From: Pleurodeles waltl
Taxonomy: Eukaryota; Chordata; Amphibia; Caudata; Salamandridae
NCBI RefSeq assembly: GCF_031143425.1
Contig: NC_090449.1
Coordinates: 780,650,684-780,714,683, forward strand
DNA length: 64,000 bases
Direction of reading: 5' to 3'
Made by a program: the position numbers and the translations under genes. This document shows positions 1 to 13,165 of the stretch, piece after piece (within the stretch, counting starts at the first letter, position 1; every line of letters starts with the position of its first letter). The notes under the pieces are model-generated. The model saw only the letters and a list, made by a program, of their open reading frames with translations. It had not been told where the DNA came from and did no database searches.

Positions 1-1602
1 GCAGGTTGCGATCTCCCAGCCTCCGTCAGCGATGCTGCGCGTCGTTTCTCCTGCTCCGTGCGTCGATTCTTCGGTCGCGTTTCCTGCGAGCGTCGTTTCT
101 CAGCCGTGGAGCTGGCGGCGCGTCGTTTTTCAGCCGCTGATCGGATTCGCGTCGATCTTTTCCCCGCACGGCGCTCTGTGCGTGGATTTTCTTGTCTTTA
201 GGCTGCCAGCTTCTCCTTTCAGGGTCCCAGGAACTGGATGGGCACCACAGGGCAGAGTAGGAGTCTCTCCAGAGGCTCCAGGTGCTGGCAGAGAGAAGTC
301 TTTGCTGTCCCTGAGACTTCAAACAACAGGAGGCAAGCTCTAGATCAAGCCCTTGGAGATTTCTTCTCAAGATGGAAGGCACACAAAGTCCAGTCTTTGC
401 CCTCTTACTCTGGCAGAAGCAGCACTGCAGGAAAGCTCCACAAAGCACAGTCACAGGCAGGGCAGCACTTCCTCCTCAGCTAACAGCTCTTCTCCAGGCA
501 GAGGTTCCTCTTGATTCCAGAAGTGTTTCTAAAGTCTGTAGATTTGGGTGCCCTTCTTATACCCATTTTAGTCTTTGAAGTCACCTTTCTTCAAAGGGGA
601 CTCACACCTACTTGTGAAATCCTGCCTTGCCCAGGCAAGGCCTCAGACACACACCAGGGGGTTGGAGCCGGCATTGTTAGAGGCAGGCACAGTCCTTTCA
701 GATGAGAGTGACCACTCCACCCCTCCCTCCTAGCAGAGATGGCTAATCAGGAAATGCAGGTTACACCCCAGCTCCCTTTGTGTCACTGTCTGGTGTGAGG
801 TGAAAAACAACCCAACTGTCAACTGACCCAGACAGGGAATCCACAAACAAGGCAGAGTCACAGAATGGTTTAAGCAAGAAAATGCTCACTTTCTAAAAGT
901 GGCATTTTCAAACGCACAATCTTAAAATCAACTTTACTAAAAGATGTATTTTTAAATTGTGAGCTCAGGGACCCCAAACTCCACATGTCCATCTACTCTC
1001 TAGGGGAATCTACGCTTTAATCATATTTAAAGGTAGCCCCCATATTATCCTATGAGAGAGACAGTCCTTGCAACAGTGAAAAACGAATTTAGCAGTATTT
1101 CACTGTCAGGACATATAAACCACATTACTATATGTCCTACCTTATCCATACACTGCACCCTGCCCTTGGGGCTACCTAGGGCCTACCTTAGGGATGCCTT
1201 ACATGTAAGAAAAGGGAAGGTTTAGGCCTGGCAAGTGGGTACACTTGCCAAGTCGAATTTACAGTGTAAAAATACACACACAGACACTGCAGTGGCAGGT
1301 CTGAGACATGATTACAGAGCTACTTATGTGGGTGGCACAACCAGTGCTGCAGGCCCACTAGTAGCATTTGATTTACAGGCCCTGGGCACCTCTAGTGCAC
1401 TTTACTAGGGACTTAACAGTAAAACAAATATGCCAATCATGGAGAACCAATTACGTACATATTTTAAACAGGAGCACTTGCACTTTAGCACTGGTTAGCA
1501 GTGGTAAAGTGCCCAGAGTAACAAACACAATAAAATCAGAGTCCAGCACACATCAACAACCTGGGGAACAGAGGCAAAAAGTTAAGGGGAGTCCACGCCA
1601 AG
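1..1602 (+). repeat. Dispersed repeat R1, copy 1 (left end cut by window)
   Basis: This block shares long stretches with 20940-21962 in the same orientation. Shared parts include the CpG-rich core of recurring TGCGTCGATTT-like words (about 30-190 here), the segment around 300-350 (CTGAGACTTCA..ACAGGAGGCAAGCTCTA) and the CTTTCTAAAAGTGGCATTT segment near 890-910. After 910 this copy continues to about 1602, whereas copy 2 is broken there. No convincing protein is encoded, and reading frames in it are shadows. The class (LTR or non-autonomous DNA element) cannot be decided because neither copy shows both ends. Dispersed-repeat status rests on the two copies in this window. Confidence 0.7.
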
Positions 1603-3060
1603 GATGAAAAGTCTAACAGTAGGTTTATTGGTCCTGAAGAATCGCACTAGATCTTGTGGACTAAAAAGCGAGAAACATGTTCATCTTTATTTAGTAGCAG
1701 TACAGGGGATCCTGTACGTGCACACACTACACTCCAAGTTGAGAGGGTTAGTGATAGTTATTAAACCAATTTGTTGGGGGAGACAAGACCTAATCTTGTT
1801 CTCTCCTCTCACTCTTGTTTTTAATCATGACAGACGTTAAATATCCCAATAAATTATGCTTTAACTGTAGTAATTTTTAACAGCACACTTTCTCTTTTTT
1901 TATACCAATCCTACACAACAATATATACTGACCGGCAACCATTTACTGTCAAAAGGTCTCTGGCAAAGAGCCCCCTTGCGTGGCCCGTCAGGCATTGCAG
2001 TGCCGGCCTGACGAGGAGCATAGCCCAATGATGAAGCATGCCACCAACTGGTGAGTGAGGGCTTTTGTTCTGAATTATTCAGATTCTCAGGGACCTTCTT
2101 CTCCCTTTTCCTTTTGAGGTATAGGGATCCACTTTCCCCCATTTCTATTGGAACTATGTATACTTTTTCATTTCCAAATATAATTAAACCCTGCTATCAT
2201 TAAACACTGCAGCAATGAAGTTCGTACTCATCATTAGCAAAGGAATGTCAAGTGTCAGGGGTGTGAATACCACATTCCATCACTTCTAACTGCTACAAAA
2301 AATATTTCAGCTTTTGGCATTTCCCCTCAAAATATTTGGAACTATCCTAAGTAGGTCAATAATGCCAATAGGTTCGACCTTGGTCTACTGCAAATTCTCA
2401 TGCGTCGTGTGCAAAGTGCAAAATATTGAAATATGACTACTTCTGAATACATACAAGCTGAAGGCTAATACACATCCGACTTGAATTCATTCCAGGCTTA
2501 GCAAGAGGTCTGCATGTTTTTTCCTTGGTCTGATAACCCTGGGTCATAAAGAAGTTCATGCTAACTGGTCAGGATCTCTGCCACCACTCAGCACTATAGC
2601 CATAGGTTAGTATTTTGTCTGTTCTTCTCAGCATCTCATGCTAGTGCTTGGCATACCTGCGTACACATTAAAGTGAAACTTGCAAAAGAAACTAACATTT
2701 CCAGCAGACCCTCGGTCAACTGTGTATGTTAGACAATGTCATCCCTTGCATTAAGTAAGACAGACTTTCACATTTATTTATTGGTCCCCAATTCACTTGA
2801 CTAATTTTACTAACTTATGATCCATTGATGTACCTATCAGATCTTGGCACACTACCTGCCTGCTCGTCTTGCCATCGAATTTCAGATCTTTGACTGACTG
2901 GATGTTTAAGACCAAGCAATAAAAAGAGAATGCACACATTCCGAATGACTCACAACATAAGTTACTCCATTTGTGACCGAAGGCTAGCCCATGAAGCCTC
3001 CTTAATTCTCTGGGTAGCTTGGTCAAGATGTTAAGGCATACTAAATGCCACCAGCCTGGA
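1603..3060. other. Sequence downstream of GSDME exon 4 (intron 4), nothing recognised
   Basis: AT-rich non-coding sequence on the far side of exon 4. I see no exon-like open frame with splice sites and no recognisable transposon protein. A search by eye for the next GSDME exon on the minus strand gave nothing. Confidence 0.5.
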
Positions 3061-3480
3061 CCTGTGAAAAAGGAGGAAAAATGAAGGTCACGCCCTAGAT
3101 AGGGTCTCCCTATCTAAAAGTGCACAAAGGGCTTTGGGTGGGTCTTTTGGGATTAAGAGGTCATCAAACTTTGCCAAATAATCGTAAAATAAGGCAAACC
3201 ACAACAAGGAAGAAAGTGTTTGGGGTGACCTACTACACTGATGGTAGGAGGCTTTTGTTGTCCTTACAGAGTGAAATTCAAGGCCTTATGCATATCTTGT
3301 AAAATACAGCATGAGAAAGATTCTGAGTTGATAAAAAAAAAACAAATTTACAAAACACAGTTTACGAAGTCCAAATGTGGAGGATGGGCCACCTCAGTAA
3401 AGGCTGCCGAACTGTGGAATGCTTTGGCCTTCATTATCTACACACTGACTTGTAGTAAAGCAATACAAAACTATTGGTGA
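3061..3480 (+). pseudogene. Decayed C-terminal end of an L2/CR1-type LINE reverse transcriptase
   Basis: The plus-strand frame ending at 3480 reads RVKFKALCISCKIQH and later AAELWNALAFII. This is the pattern seen after the RT domain in L2/CR1-clade ORF2 (R-x-FK-xL ... LWN-x-LP). Only the last roughly 80 residues are visible and the upstream part is frameshifted. There is no intact 3' end. It is an old, inactive fragment within the gene's intron. The family assignment follows known L2 C-terminal motifs, and the exact clade is uncertain. Confidence 0.55.
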
Positions 3481-4323
3481 GGAAATGAAAATCCGCTGAT
3501 ATTCTTGTTGACTTCTTAGTCATGATTAGCTCTTCAACTAAGTGCTAAGAGTCCATAACAGAGGTATATTTGTCCTTAGTAAGTATGCTTATCATAACAT
3601 ATTAAAACACCACGTATGTCCAATACTCAAAATACTCAAGCAACAGTCATCCGATGGCTGTGCACTGTGAATTTGTAGCATTCAACTTTATTATTAAAGG
3701 AAATATCTGTAGAGCACAGCACAAAATGAACTGTCTCCTGGTACTTCGCTAACTGTTGTCGTAATACTTAAATCAGTGGGATTCATTTTATTGGCCCCTG
3801 AGGATTATGGGATCAGTTAGCCCTCCAAGGATATTAACTTGTGGTCCAAAGATTCTCCATTCGTCATATGCCCAAACTCCATGAATATGTGACTTCTATA
3901 GCAAAGTACCAGCACTTTCTACGCTGTGTTTTCCTAAAGTATTCTGCAGTGAAGCCAATCCTTCTTCTTAATATAGCTCGAAAGCCAGCATGGCCTGTGA
4001 CACATCTTTTTTTTGTGTTACCAGCTCCACTGTTTGCTTACATTTGACCTTTATTTGTGGGACATCATCTACCCCAAAGAAAATGAAATTTAAGTACAGG
4101 CACTTCTCCACTCCTGACATGAACAACACAAACATTCAAAGTCACTCATTCATTAACTACATTGAAACCTGCGCTTTCTAATATCCAACCTATTTTCAGG
4201 TCTATTCCTACTGTTTTTGTTAGATATAGGTAAGATTATAGGTGTCATTTAAGAGTCTTGGCAAACAATGTAAAGTTTCTTGGGAGTAATATTAGTACAA
4301 AAATACAATCCGATGTTCTTTAC
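3481..4323. other. GSDME intron 4 sequence next to exon 4, nothing else recognised
   Basis: On the minus strand this begins with a GTAAAG donor at 4323 immediately after exon 4. No further exon or repeat module was recognised. Confidence 0.6.
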
Positions 4324-4495
4324 CTTCACAACTTTTGTCTTGATTTCTATATTGCCTCCATGTTTCCCTTCCATCTGTGTGTGTTCAGAGATAACACATG
4401 CTTGGGTTGTTATAATCTTCTCTTTCAAGACACAGAGGATCTCATTTTTCCGTTCTAACATTTGTTGCATCAAAGGCTGGTTCCAATTTACCTCC
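4324..4495 (-). CDS. GSDME: Gasdermin E, exon 4 (part of the N-terminal pore-forming domain)
   Basis: A minus-strand exon of 172 bp. It starts after a TTTTCTGTTTCAG acceptor (AG at 4497-4496) and ends at a GTAAAG donor (GT at 4323-4322). It enters in phase 2, completing an Arg codon with exon 3, and leaves in phase 0. The product includes LERKNEILCVLKEKI, CVISEHTQMEGKHGG and EIKTKVVK, matching the known GSDME N-terminal domain after its exon 3 segment. In the family, this domain is freed by caspase-3 cleavage, binds acidic lipids of the inner leaflet and oligomerises into plasma-membrane pores (secondary necrosis/pyroptosis). The cleavage linker lies downstream and outside what is visible. 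The frame is fully open. The next exon was not found in the lower 4.3 kb. Confidence 0.93.
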
Positions 4496-7400
4496 CTGAA
4501 ACAGAAAAGTACATATTAGCATTGCTAAAGCACTGAAATCATTCCTGGGGGCAAAGGCCACTGAATATGTCAGGTTGTGCTTCATACCAGCAGACCAACT
4601 TTCTAAATGCTAAGCTGCCACATTTAATCCAATATTTTGGAGCTTACAGTGTAGTGGGACTAGACTGGAGTTTATTAAACACTTTATACACTCCTACAAT
4701 CAAGACTCTTTTTGAACAGTACAACAATGTTACTTATCTGTTACAGAGGTTCCAAAGCATGCATATTTTCAATAGTTAGAAGCATGAATATCATTTATAA
4801 CTATCACAGTATCATTCACAACTATCACAGTTGAGGAAGTCTTGCTTTTCACACATTTTGTAGCAACATATCTACAGATGAACATAGAAATGATCCACAA
4901 TATGGCCTCTATAAAAATAAAATTCACTCTAATGCCCAACCATTTCCTTTGGAGAGGTGACAAAGGTATATAACTTAATTTGTAGAAGTTAGCCAGCCAT
5001 ACTTGCATTTTTGCCATCAACAAGATAAGTAAAATCATCTGCACATGATATAAAATTTCCTGGATTTCTGGTTCAGCAAAGTGAAATTTACAGACTGTGC
5101 CCTCAATGGGTACTGCACTTCATTACAACTTCCATGTTAGAAGCACGCACAGCAACAGTTGTATAGTAGATATATTGAACAGATTTCACAGCAGTATAAT
5201 TTACTGGAAGAATCACTTTCACCAGTGACAAGGCTCACAATTAGTAAACTGCAGCATCCTTTCGAAGGACCACATCCAAAGGGAAGGCCATGTAACTTGT
5301 AAATCATCTTGACGGGTAGGCCGAATCTGGAAACACCATGTCCTTTCTTGCAGCAGAATCATCATATCTATTTCCTTTCAGGTTCTGATCCATGAATAAT
5401 TTATTGAGGAAAGCCTTGCCTTGCTTTGCCCTCTTGGTGGGAATACGTATCTATCTAGGAAAGCTCTCTCTTCATATCTAGAGTACTACTGAGGTAGCTC
5501 TAGCAGTAGGCAATGTTAGTGCCTGCCAAACTATGCTCTGATAGTTCTGGCGATACCATTCCTGCTAGGATTGAAATAGTTCCTAGGAGCTAAACAGATG
5601 CAAATGAGAAGCTTCTGGTATTCATAGGCCCAAAGTATACCTCTTACGTAAAGATCATCAAAGGTACCACCACTAATACGAGAATAGGCACCGGCTCCTA
5701 TAACTCTCTAATGACGGCACACGAATCCTAGAACTAACATGAATAAGATCTGAAGGATAAATGGATACCAAAATCACTGAGGATTATGGGCACTGAACTG
5801 TTCAGAGGAAGGCCCAGGCCTTTCAAAGCTTTAATGGTGTAAAGGCTGAGTGTACAAATGTGGCAGGCCACAAACCCCCAAAAGGGAGTTGAGAATAAAC
5901 GCTGAGCCACTAAATGCCTATCAATGGCTCCCTCCATACCAAACACTCCCTTGTTTGACCCTCTGTGTGAGAATGACCCTCGGCACAGGATATGGAGACA
6001 TTAGGTACCTCGCTTTTCTTATCAGTTATCAGTGCAAAGATCAAGCATAGCTGAGGCGTACCCAGCAAGTGGAGCCTGGTTTAGAAAAGGAATGGGTTAC
6101 ATTTCTGAGAGGCATGGGTCAGCACCAGCAGACAGATGATTTTCTGGACTTGACACTTCTAGGCAGCATGCAGGGCTTTAAGGACTTTTCTGTCCTTCCA
6201 ATGAAAGGGTAAATATGAAAGGCTCCTCAAGAGCTAAGCTGTAAACACTGTAAAACCTGTGACATAATGTTTTATACAATTTAAATATCTGCGATATGCC
6301 ATGGCTCTGATAGTATGTATTCATTAACATTACCAGCAGCTACAGATACAGTTGCTTGTAGCCAATAATGAACAGCAAAAGAGAGGGGAAAAAGAGAAAT
6401 ATGAAGAAAAAAACATTTCCCTATGATCCGTGGGGAAAAGGTATCTGGCATCAAGCAAAGACCTACTGCGATAAAATGTACCTGTTTTTCAAAAGTGAAC
6501 AATCACAGAGCAACATAAATTCTAGAAACAACTGAGTGGCATCATTCAAAACTATGGTGGGTGAGATGGTTAAATGAAGGACATTGGAAAATTGACTTAA
6601 GAAGAAGTTTATCCACTGCACAGTTGTGGTGACATCATACTATTGAAATACCTATTTCACATAATGGTGTGCATTTCAAGTAAAGGTACATAACCAGCCT
6701 CTCAAATCTGAAATCCTAAGCAGATGTGAACATTTTGACTACATACATGTTACAAACTCAATCGAAAATAATTAACCCTTCCAAAAGGCTTTTTGAAGAT
6801 CATTTATGTCCACAATATAAATTGTGCACAACTTGGTTGCAAATTTTAAAGTGGTTGCTATGCATATTTCTGCAAACAGGAAGTTTGCTATTAGTGTCTC
6901 TATAGCAAATCTCACATTTGTGTTTGGTGAGTTATCTGAACTCTCTGGAGGTTATATGTTGTCAAGTGGCTAAATAATATGATTGATATTGTACATATAT
7001 CTTGATTTGGTATGCTTCACTACAGGGTCATAAGAACCGAAGAGCTGCTTTGCATCCTTGAAAACCATTATGAATGATGATCCTAAGGCACGACTGTTGC
7101 ATTGTATTGTTTACTATGTTTAGCGCCCCATACCCGATGAGATGCAATGGCTTTGATGGTAATTATGCTGGAAGTCCTTTTTACTTGCATGGTTCAATGG
7201 GTTGCGTTTGCAGTGAAGAAACAATGGGGGTCATGCATGGGGATTGGAACCTGGCCCAATCCAAGCATGTCATGCCATTTTCTTAAAAGTGACCTTTCTT
7301 AAAGATATTCAGTTGTATGAAATAGGCAGGATTTAAAAACTCCCCTAAATTCAAGGGGATGTTTTTCTTGTACTCTCCAGAATGTGGATGCCTAAACCGA

Positions 7401-7789
7401 GAAAGATCTCCCTCTGACTCAACACTTTAAGATGTGTCAAGAGTGGGGCCAGTCTAGGCACAGAATTTATGGCAGGGGTCCCCAACCTTTTCTGTTAGGA
7501 GAACTACTTATGATCAAGAAAAGTAATCCCAAACTACTAATATCATTAGTGTTTTATTACTGATCACATCAGACAAGATTACGTTAGTTGCCACCATATG
7601 TAAAATTACCTGCAGTGATTACCAGTGTCAGGCAGGATTGCTAGTAACAATATAAAATACAGGGGTTGCCAATTTGGAATGCCTTTACGTGGATCTGGCA
7701 TGCATCATCGCTATCATGTCCCCCTCTTATGGTGACCTTGAACTCATTCCATCTTTTCTGGGTTAGCTCCTGTTTTTGTAACCTGCTTT
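4496..7789. other. GSDME intron 3, distal part, no clear feature
   Basis: AT-rich intronic sequence between exons 3 and 4, without recognisable exons or transposon proteins. A segment near 7479-7500 (CAGGGGTCCCCAACCTTTT) resembles the end of hAT-type MITEs. I could not find a matching inverted end, so it is not called. Confidence 0.5.
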
Positions 7790-8602
7790 AAGGAGTGAAC
7801 GCCCTAACAGTTTGAGACCCTAACCCACTTCCACAATGCAATGGTCTGAGACAAAGATATCTGACATGTTCAGCAAAGTTAATATACATTATCAAGACCT
7901 ATGATGAAGATAAAACGCACGCAGGAGTATTTCTGTGGACATGGGTGTAAATGGGGAAGTCTTGGGTGTCTGCATGTAAGTATCTCCATATGTCTTCTAG
8001 GTCTCAATCATGAATGATCTGCCAAAGCTTTAGCTCTGACTCCTGTGGTGTGACGCCCTGGCCCGATCTATCTAAACAGGTATCCTGGACAAGATTAAAG
8101 TCCCTGTCCAGGGTTAAGTAGTCTGAGGAGTCCTTTATACGTTTATGACTTATGATTTGTAAATATTTGCCTTGTGCATTATTCAGAGCATGGACAAAAG
8201 GGGTGGGTTTCTTAAGTAAACGGGGTGTCCGGTTATGGCGTTCAGTATAGTTCCAAATTTCTGCCTTCTGCTGGTGGGGGGCTTTAGGCCCAAAAGTGAA
8301 AGTAGCTTGAATGAAAATGACTGGTGATTCTCTATGTGGCCTGATACCCCGGATTTAGAGGTTGCAAGTTAGATCTCATATCTGAGATGTGTCTTCCCAA
8401 CTGCGTCCGAAGAGTGATTAGCTTTTCGGATATGGATATTTCCAGAACGAGTTGCAGCTCTGTCAGGCTTGGTGTTAAGTCTTCCTTTGTCAGCACAGTC
8501 TGAGGTTGTGATGTGAGTCATTTGCTGCCTAGGGCCTTGCCCAGCTGGCCTGGGATATTTGGCGATGTCTTCTTTAGGCTGCTCAGTGGGCTTGGGTGGC
8601 AT
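7790..8602 (-). pseudogene. L1-type LINE remnant (ORF1 start and endonuclease scrap)
   Basis: The minus strand from 8602 opens with MPPKPTEQPKED, typical of an L1 ORF1 start, and stays open to 8369. Further on, around 8120-7930, it reads RDFNLVQDTCLDRSGQG, then IIHD, a stop, and DLEDIWR with FPIYTHVH. This matches the GDFN and (Y/F)SHVH region of the L1 apurinic-like endonuclease. The bulk of ORF1 is missing between these parts, so either an internal deletion or two adjacent fragments is present. Stops occur within the endonuclease part. It lies in GSDME intron 3 in the same orientation as the gene. Confidence 0.6.
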
Positions 8603-10345
8603 GCCTTCTGGGGAGATGCTATGGCTTTAGTCTCTCAATGAAGGAGTGCCACAATGTTCGCTTTCGACTCTACTTTCGCTGCAATTTTGGTTGGGTTGCA
8701 ACAGGTTTCCAGGCCATGCAGGGCACTGTATGATCTATAGCTATCAATTTACATCTGTGGGGTTTACGGGATCAGCTGCCACCTTTACGGACTAGGACTA
8801 TCCCCTTAAAATTTCTGAAAATGAGAGGGGCAAATGTGAAGATTAAATGGAAGGAGGTGTACTGACCCACTGTTCAACACGTTCCACAGTGTCACAGAAA
8901 GGCAACGTTTAACTCCCTCCCCATTACACTTAAGTGGGGCCTTTTTTTACTTTTAGTGCTCCATGTTATGAGAACTCCTCTGCCAGCCCAGTCGTCTCCA
9001 CAGTATCCTCACCCTCCAGGAGCAACAATGACTGCAGCTCCAAGGCTTTGTGAGATGAGCAGCAACGCTTGTAACAGCCTGTCGAAGGCTAAACATTCAC
9101 TGTTCTCATTAGTGCCAGACTCCGTAACCACTAAAATCGAGGCCTCCGTTCTTCCTGACTCCCCTTGACCACTACCCCTGTTCTGGTTTGACTGGTCAGA
9201 GAATATCTAACTGTGAGGAAGTCCGCTGTGATCAGCCCAAATTCATCTGTGTCCTTGTGTCTTTATAGCGCTCACCATGCCTGTGGTTTCTACATCTCTG
9301 AGGCAGCTCCACCAAACTGCCTTCATCCGGCAGATCTGAGATGTGCCAGGAATTTCCTTCTGTAGCTCTGTGTCCTCCACAGCATCCTTGCTGGCTGGCA
9401 GTTCAATTTGCCAGAATTTCTACAGGATGTGTGGCCAGGCCGAGATCAGGAGCCCAGAGTGCGGCACTACAGTGCTACTGCGTGTGGTGCCAACATCCTG
9501 GCCAGAAATCCCTTGAAAAAGATTTAACAAGCAACAGCAAAGGCAATTGCTCTGGTGTTAGCTGCCTGCCTTTTGGCTTTGTCAATTCTTGTTTATTTGC
9601 CATGAATCTTATAAAACATCGTTGTGGTGGTATCTTTCAGGTCCTCACCAATACAAAAAAAAAAAAAAGTTTTTGGATCTCAAAATGCACAATCCATAGT
9701 TGCCCCTAGCAGTGAAGTGAACTATTTTGTGTATGGCTGTGCTCCTTGTGAAATCGCAGATTGCTGTCTCTCAAGTAAAGTTAACCTACGGCTTAAGTGG
9801 GCTGACCCTCAGCCACATGTTGTATGCTGTAGAGGGCTGGAGAAAAATGTGAATCACAGTACAAGAGACCGGTGAATGAAGAGAACTGGCTGAACTGCCC
9901 CATATGTAAGCCTTTTGTAAATATAATTGTACTAAGATCAAAAGGTCTTGGCTAACGCCAGACCTAACAATTTACTGCTTGGGACAGTAAGTAGTCCATC
10001 CTTTGTATTCGTGAACGCTTTACGATTTAACCAATACATTGCACAAACATGGTCTTATTATCTAACAGCTGACAAGTAGCACAAACTCCAAAACACATTG
10101 AAAACACCACAATTAATTACTTTTCTTTACATTCACTATGACCCAGAGATGCCAAAAACGTCTTTACTCACAATCATAATAGCAGATGTAAATTGAATGG
10201 CATTGCAAAAAAAAAATCAAACATTCGGAATGAACCAATAACACCTCGTTTGGGATCTGAATTGATCAATATTGTTTGTTGACATCATGGAGTAGGGGTG
10301 GCAATAAAAATGGTTCCAGGGATACAATAAGAACATGCATGGTAC
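8603..10345. other. GSDME intron 3, proximal part
   Basis: Intronic sequence with poly(A) runs at 9655-9668 and 10207-10216. The part up to about 9500 could be the 5' UTR of the adjacent minus-strand L1 remnant, but I see no diagnostic motif. It ends at the exon 3 donor (GT at 10345-10344). Confidence 0.45.
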
Positions 10346-10538
10346 CTGTGCTGGACATCCTTGATGAGCTGATTGATGTCTACTTCACATTTTCGAAGAC
10401 TTCCAAAGGAAGTGTGACTTTCCATGCAACCTTTCCCGGCAGTATTTAGCTCGAGAGGACCAACTTCAGTTCCAAGCGTCCCACCTAGGCAATTTCCAAA
10501 TCTTCCATCATATTTCACGAAGTCAGACTCCACGACAA
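10346..10538 (-). CDS. GSDME: Gasdermin E, exon 3 (part of the N-terminal pore-forming domain)
   Basis: A minus-strand exon of 193 bp. The acceptor TTTCTGTCAATTTCTAG has its AG at 10540-10539, and the donor is CAG/GTACC with GT at 10345-10344. It enters in phase 1 (the G comes from exon 2) and leaves in phase 2. The product begins VVVESDFVKYDGRFGNCLGG and later reads SFGSLRKCEVDINQLIKDVQ. Both blocks are hallmarks of GSDME: the ESDFVKY strand and the SFGTLRK-like loop that precede the LQQLI helix in known orthologues. No stop or frameshift is present. The phases join exons 2 and 4 without adjustment, which supports a functional gene rather than a retrocopy. Confidence 0.95.
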
Positions 10539-12068
10539 CTAGAAATTGACAGAAAATGTTGGTATGCTCTTACTGCATTTTATAGACGCAGACAGCTAAA
10601 AAAATTCTCATCAAAATGCTACTTAATAGAAATTTCATTTTTTTTCGATTTCAGCGTGCTGTGCTTTTAGGAGTGTTTGGGCAATAACAGTTTATCAGAT
10701 TTTCATGATGCATATTTTGAAAGCAAAAAAAACCTCAGTTATTTTAAACAATGCAACAAGTTGGGTGCACTGCTATTCTGATTTCTTACAGTTGTGATAG
10801 TAAACTGACCTCCTAAAACTATTCATATATAGCTGACATTATGTTACACTATCAATGTTTTCTTTCAGGTTGGTTACATGGTCGAAGTAGAACTGAAGCA
10901 TGCAGAAATGCCTTGCCATTCACTGCAAAGAGGCTATATGCTATATTCATGTTTGTGTTACTTTTGGTACTCTTTTAGTAAGGAAACTGAACATTTCCAC
11001 CAAAGGATTCACTGCAGAATAAAAAGATAGGCGTAGGTCTTATCCTGCATTCTGACAAATTCACCTTCAAAACTAACCTCTAATTTTAGACAATGCAGTG
11101 CCCACAGTTCTCACCTTTTGGAAGGCTTATTCAATTCTCTTTACGTGTGGTATATGTCAAATACATCACATCGAGGCCATGAGCTCACTATTTCAAGGCA
11201 GCCAAGGCCAGTTATCCTTCAGCTTAACCATCTGGGCAAGACACATCAAAGGTTCCCATGGTCCTATCACGTGTTATAGAGGCCAGAAGAGACCACATGC
11301 AGATTTAAAGCAAAGGCAATTTCCTCACTAAAGTTCTAGTTTTATGACTGGTAAGTTTTGCGCAGTTCAGTTTAGTGTTTTTATTTCTGTAGTGGACAGC
11401 AAAGATGCCTAATGGTGTTAACATTGGAAACACTGCGTTTTGATTCCCCACCACTAGGTGCTCCCCACCATCCCCAGTTGGATTTTTACAAGAATCTCAA
11501 AATAAACAAAAATAAGCTTAATACAGTAAGTGTCTGCCAAATGTTGTGCATATCTGTAGAACTGCACCGTAATTCACAAGAAACCCGAAACCACTCTGCA
11601 GAGCGTTACGATTGTCAGGGCAACTAAGATTATGCAGAATGGAGACTCAAAACATGACACACGTTTATATACATTATCTGGAAGTATGTTTAGCGATTTT
11701 TCCTAGAAAGAACATTTTTTGTGAAATAGCAAATTAGATAGACAATTATGTGACAAATTAGGTAAACCCAGAATCATGAGGTAAACTCTGTAGTCAAACA
11801 CATAAATCCACTGGCCTCACCATTGCCCATTGATTTATTAAAGGAGTATATAGATAAACAAAACCTAAACCATTCTAATTCGTTCACTGGCCATTGTTGA
11901 CTGCGCTGTGAAGAAAACAGTTTTAGAAAAATAAACGTGTGATTCATGGTTTGTATCCTCACAAGAACTTCAATGAAATATTGCATACTATTACACAGTT
12001 ATTCTTTATGTAGCCTCTTCGCGAATGCATGCAAGTCCTTTCTCAATAAACACCACACATTTTTGTTC
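10539..12068. other. GSDME intron 2, start of the distal end, nothing recognised
   Basis: AT-rich intron sequence upstream of exon 3 with a polypyrimidine acceptor region near 10540-10560. No repeat module or reading frame of note. Confidence 0.5.
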
Positions 12069-12333
12069 CACTGATAAAATCAAAGGTTACAGGGACGTTG
12101 TGGGTCACGCTTTACCCACACAAAACCATAGAATTTCAGTAATTATAGTTCTAAGTACAGGTATATTTATGTTAAGAAACTAGAACATGGGGCTTAGAGT
12201 TTTATTTTATAGCCCAAGTTATCATTTTTTCAGATAAGTCTAAATATATTTGCTGAATTTCTATGGTTTTATGTGCGTAAAACGTGAACCTAACTATAAA
12301 GTGCCTGTAACCTTTGACTTTATCAGTACATTT
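12069..12333. repeat. Foldback (palindromic) element, copy 1
   Basis: The left arm (CACTGATAAAATCAAAGGTT through ACCATAGAATTTCAG, 12069-12142) is matched in reverse complement by the right arm (CTGAATTTCTATGGTTTTAT through GTAACCTTTGACTTTATCAG, about 12253-12328). A relative sits at 41557-41820 and partial arms at 45495-45690. No protein is encoded. The structure fits a non-autonomous foldback/MITE. No clear target duplication was seen. Confidence 0.7.
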
Positions 12334-12399
12334 TTATGTTTTTTGTAAGGTAAAGTAATATACAATTACTGCACTTTAATACAACTACCGCAGCGCAGG

Positions 12400-13165
12400 G
12401 CCTGCCCTGTGACCAGTCCCCACAGCCACTTACCCACCTGCATACGCCCAAGCCCTGTTGCACACAGCCTTTGGTCATACACTGCAGGGATTTGGTGTAT
12501 AAGTGGGTGCATTTTTTTCCATTGGGCTTTGGATTTGCCGATCCATTGTGGATTTACACTGGGGGTCGCGCTGAGCCCCGCGGTGGATCTGCAGATCCGC
12601 GGATCGGTCGAAAAAGAAAATGGGACAATTTTTTTGCCCTTGAGCAGTCCCTAAGTATCCAATGTATTATGTATTTTTCCCCTTTTTGTTGCCCTCCTCC
12701 GGCCCAAGCGAGAAATAAAATGGCAGTGGCAACATTCCAGTCATGTTGTGGACAGTCAACAGAGCCTTGCTTTTACTCGGGATCTGTGGTTCCTTCCCAA
12801 GTGGACCCCTGAACGGTCCACGTCCCTAGATATACAAATTTATTTTCCCTTTAAGAACTCCAAAACTACTAATCGGATTTACAACAAATCACAAAAAGTG
12901 ATCTTTCTGGACCAATATCTAGCTTTCTGTCAAACTTGGTGTAATTCCGTTCAGCGGTCAGGCTGTAGTCGTGTTCAAAATCCCTATGGGAAATTGCATG
13001 GGGAAAACACGTTTTGGGACTCCCCCCTTTTTTTCAGCCCCCACTTCATGAATCACCCCAAAACCTTCAAGACAGGAGCTGAAGTAATTAGTGTATCCGT
13101 TTTGAAAATGTCATCAGGATTCATCAAACGGTGCCAAAGTTATTTGCAAAAAAAAAATGCTTTGT
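12400..13165 (+). repeat. Repeat A, copy 1 (head plus tail module)
   Basis: The head module (12400-12820) contains CATTGGGCTTTGGAT and recurs on the minus strand at 41030-41530. The tail module (about 12820-13165) starts at CGTCCCTAGATATAC and contains TTGGTGTAATTCCGT and ATCCCTATGGGAAATTGCAT. Related tails lie at 41890-42115 (-), 44333-44665 (+), 56810-57192 (-) and 58942-59268 (+). Open frames in it are short and not conserved between copies, so it is treated as non-coding. Confidence 0.7.

Noticed and set aside
1..4250. GSDME exon 5
   Set aside because: No minus-strand open segment with splice sites and gasdermin-like sequence was seen. It probably lies beyond the left edge.
7479..7560. 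hAT-like MITE start (CAGGGGTCCCCAACC)
   Set aside because: No inverted right end or 8-bp duplication could be found.
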